Of a stretch of DNA of 64,000 bases, positions 61,683 through 64,000 are shown piece after piece. This stretch comes from Pseudoscleropodium purum (lineage: Eukaryota; Streptophyta; Bryopsida; Hypnales; Brachytheciaceae). The notes below the pieces were generated by a model. The model worked only from the letters and a program-made list of their open reading frames with translations. It was not told where the DNA came from and searched no databases. The first letter of the stretch is position 1. Each line of letters begins with the position of its first letter. The DNA is taken from positions 22,363,063-22,427,062 of the forward strand of contig OZ017795.1 in NCBI GenBank assembly GCA_963969395.1. The letters are read 5' to 3'. A program made the position numbers and the translations under genes.

Positions 61683-64000
61683 ATGGGGACGCTGGAGAAA
61701 TTGGTGGAGGTTTTGCAGCTTCCCGAGGGCCCCTTGCAGTTGCAGGCGCGATTGAAGGAGGAGGAGGTTCAAGAGGGCTTGAGGAAGCTTCGGGCGGTGG
61801 TGAGGTTAGGGTTGGATGGCGGGGGGGCGGGAGAGACTTCGCGGTTGCAGTGGAGTAAGCCGCAAGTGGATTGTGGTCTGACCATCGTGGAAGCTGTGCT
61901 GTGCGCTTCGTGTGATTGGATCGCAGGTCGGATTGGATTGGAATTGGATTGGATTGGATTGTGAATTGGATGTTTGTTTTTTGGGGTTGGAATTGGCAAT
62001 CGATTAGGGGGTTTGATTGGGAGACATGAAATGGCGGTAGTTCGTTGTGAATTTGGTGGTTGGAATTGCGCGGGAGAAGTGATGGGGTAGGTTTCTTGTA
62101 ATGTGGATTTGCAGATGGTGGGGACAAAGAAGTGGTGGAGCAGATCTACCGAATTACTATTCAAGTCTGCTTACAGGGGCTCGAATCAAGCGTGTTGAAG
62201 GGAAATGGAAGCGCTCAGGAGGCGGGACTGTTGCACCCGGAAGAGACCGACGCACTCAAGATGCCTGGAAGTGGTGCAACTGTGTACCCTGAGGTGCGAG
62301 GATTTTTTAAATTAAGGTTTTTGATTTTTTGGTTGTATTTTTTCTACGTAATTTGATCGAAAAATGGTCTCATTCACAATCTACTGGGCAGTTATCACGG
62401 TGCGCGGCAGATTGGTAACTGATTTCCTGCCTACACATGTTTTTAGGGTTTCGAAATGGAACTCGGGATAGTCCGAGTACTTGAGGAAAGCTTTGGAAAT
62501 TTTTAATATTCTCACTTCTCTGGTAGGTTTGTTTGACGCTATGCTTCTGTAAACTCCGGAAGATTTGTAATTCAGATTTTTACTGCAGATACAACTGAAG
62601 CTACTGGCACTCTTGGAGACCGCCATGATTGAAGGAAAGGCAAGGGATCGTAGTTTGCTTGTGTCACGGTCACTGGGCAATACTAGCGCTGAAGTGCCTT
62701 TCTTCGATCATCTTGTCTCAAATGCCACTGGGAATGACCTAATTGACGTAATCGAAAGAACCCCTGAAGGTACGGTGATTTTTTCCCGATGCCTTCTTGC
62801 ATAGATGTTAGTCGCTGTTGTTGGAAACCGAAGTGCCGTTCCTAGGACTCTCATACTATCACATAGTTAAAATCATTGAGCAATTTTGTTTTGCCACGGG
62901 TCTGTTTTCCTGCACTGTAGTCGTTCATAGGAAAAGTTAGCTAGAGCAGTAATACAGCATCATTTGAAGATTCTGAGATTACATACAGGGGACTGTGCAA
63001 TATTCACTCGTCATTCATGAATTCATGGTTGAATACGTTCTTAAAGATAGTTTGTGCTATAATACACAACGAGTCTCTGTAACAAGGTTCACTCTGTCTT
63101 TAAATTGTGTGCAGAGGAGTCTCTTTCTGGAGACCAGAAAGTGGTAGGCCCGTCACAGAACATACTTTCATTGTTAGCTAGCGAGCAGCTCTTGGATCAT
63201 GAATTGAGCAGGGGTTCTCAGGCGGAGCATTCAAAAGCCGTGTTTAATAGTAGTACTAGCATGGTTGCTGCTGCACAGCAGTATGCCGTTGGGAAGATTC
63301 GGTGTATTCCACGCTTGCTTGAGGTGTGTCAGGCTTTGCTATTGGTTTGCGGGAAGGTTACCAACGAAGAGGGAGAGAGATTATTGCAGGGCAGGATAGC
63401 TCTTGTTTCCAGCATAACAAACCTTCTATTAAGTCTCTCCAGAGGAAAAGTGTCAGGGTTTTTGGACAAGGAGGTCGGCTCAGAGTTAGTGGAGTGTGTT
63501 TCAAGTCTGCGAGATTTTTTCCGTCACAGTTACGATTTGAATAGCTCCGATCCTGAGATGATGCCGGACTCAAATCCAGGATGTTCACTTCCTTCCTTGA
63601 TAGATAGCTTGCTCCAGCTCTCAGAAGTAAGTTTTTCTGATCAGGTTGTCCTGCGAAATTTTAAGAGTTTTGTCGCGGCATCAATGCTCGACATTTTAGA
63701 AGTGAGTAGTTTTAAGCAATACGGTCCTCTTTCTGGGCAGCAATTGCCATTGGCGTTCACTCCACCTGTAATTAGCCATTTGTTAAGTCTTCTTCAGGAT
63801 GTCCATTCTCACTCGTACGGAGTATTTCACCAGCAATCTAGATCTTCGGAACCTAGTCGTATCCAAGTTCAAAGTGGAATATCGACCCTCAATGTGCCGA
63901 GTTGTGAGCTTCGAAATAAGAATTTCGACTTAAGTCAGGTGATTAGTCCGCAAGAGCAGTTGCAGGTTGTGTTTTCGAGTGATGGTCAGTGGCTGGACAA
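61683..64000 (+). CDS. Large probable helical-repeat protein, 3'-partial, not recognised
   Basis: Exons: 61683-61926, 62115-62293, 62589-62769, 63115 to beyond 64000. Phases are 1, 0, 1, with GT..AG borders throughout (for example ATTTGCAG at 62114 and GTGTGCAG at 63114). The start is the ATG giving MGTLEKLVEVLQLPEGPLQL. An upstream overlapping ATG at 61676 opens only a Gly-rich frame that does not join exon 2. About 497 residues are visible, rich in leucine with amphipathic helices: IVEAVLCASCDWIA, IYRITIQVCLQGLE, IQLKLLALLETAM, IPRLLEVCQALLLVCG. This suits an ARM/HEAT-like scaffold. There is no signal peptide and no catalytic motif. Exon 4 stays open for 886 bp to the edge, so the full protein is large. 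I do not recognise the family. Confidence 0.8.

Noticed and set aside
61570..62127. 185-codon Pro-rich minus-strand frame
   Set aside because: Antisense to the G-rich leader and first exon of the 61683 gene; proline-rich because of the GGG-rich opposite strand.
1..64000. CRISPR array, ribosomal RNA genes, intact LTR retrotransposon, viral genes
   Set aside because: No regularly spaced repeat-spacer pattern, no rRNA-like conserved blocks, no long paired LTRs with primer-binding site, and no reverse transcriptase, integrase or capsid motifs were seen.

Overview
This is a nuclear window from a land plant. Introns are short with GT..AG borders, all splice phases match, and AAACCCTA-type boxes sit in 5' leaders. 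The genes are separated by very AT-rich, repeat-laden DNA. One immune-receptor gene fuses an alpha/beta hydrolase to an NB-ARC-LRR. That class is best known from liverworts, so a bryophyte (most likely a liverwort) is my best guess, but it is an inference. The provided ORFs often begin at TTG, CTG or GTG; I used ATG starts and splice sites instead.

Layout. (1) 1-4030, minus strand: 5' two thirds or more of a long coiled-coil protein gene with a non-coding first exon; its 3' end is off the left edge. (2) 4.3-25 kb: AT-rich DNA without a supportable gene, holding inverted repeats, microsatellites and two families of old dispersed repeats. (3) 25.0-29.0 kb, minus strand: hydrolase-NB-ARC-LRR receptor gene. 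A ~98-bp tandem duplication at the NB-ARC/LRR junction shifts the reading frame but also supplies a possible second splice acceptor. A diverged tandem duplication lies upstream of it. (4) 30.7-33.6 kb: two diverged tandem copies of a unit with gene-like minus-strand exons that I cannot identify. (5) 35.1-36.2 kb, plus strand: 3' remnant of an aluminium-activated malate transporter gene, broken. (6) 37.8-42.4 kb, minus strand: complete four-exon class-3 lipase gene with all catalytic residues. (7) 43.7-60.9 kb: AT-rich DNA with a 303-bp near-perfect palindrome, a pair of MITEs, a 1.6-kb CACTA-type element with a 3-bp target duplication and a small CACTA-type MITE. (8) 61.7-64.0 kb, plus strand: first four exons of a large, probably helical protein I do not recognise, running off the right edge.

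The genes do not form an operon or an obvious pathway. The point most worth attention is the receptor gene: an intact-looking hydrolase domain and complete NB-ARC motifs, joined to the LRR part across a frame-shifting duplication that could give either a truncated hydrolase-NB-ARC protein or, by use of an internal acceptor, a full receptor.
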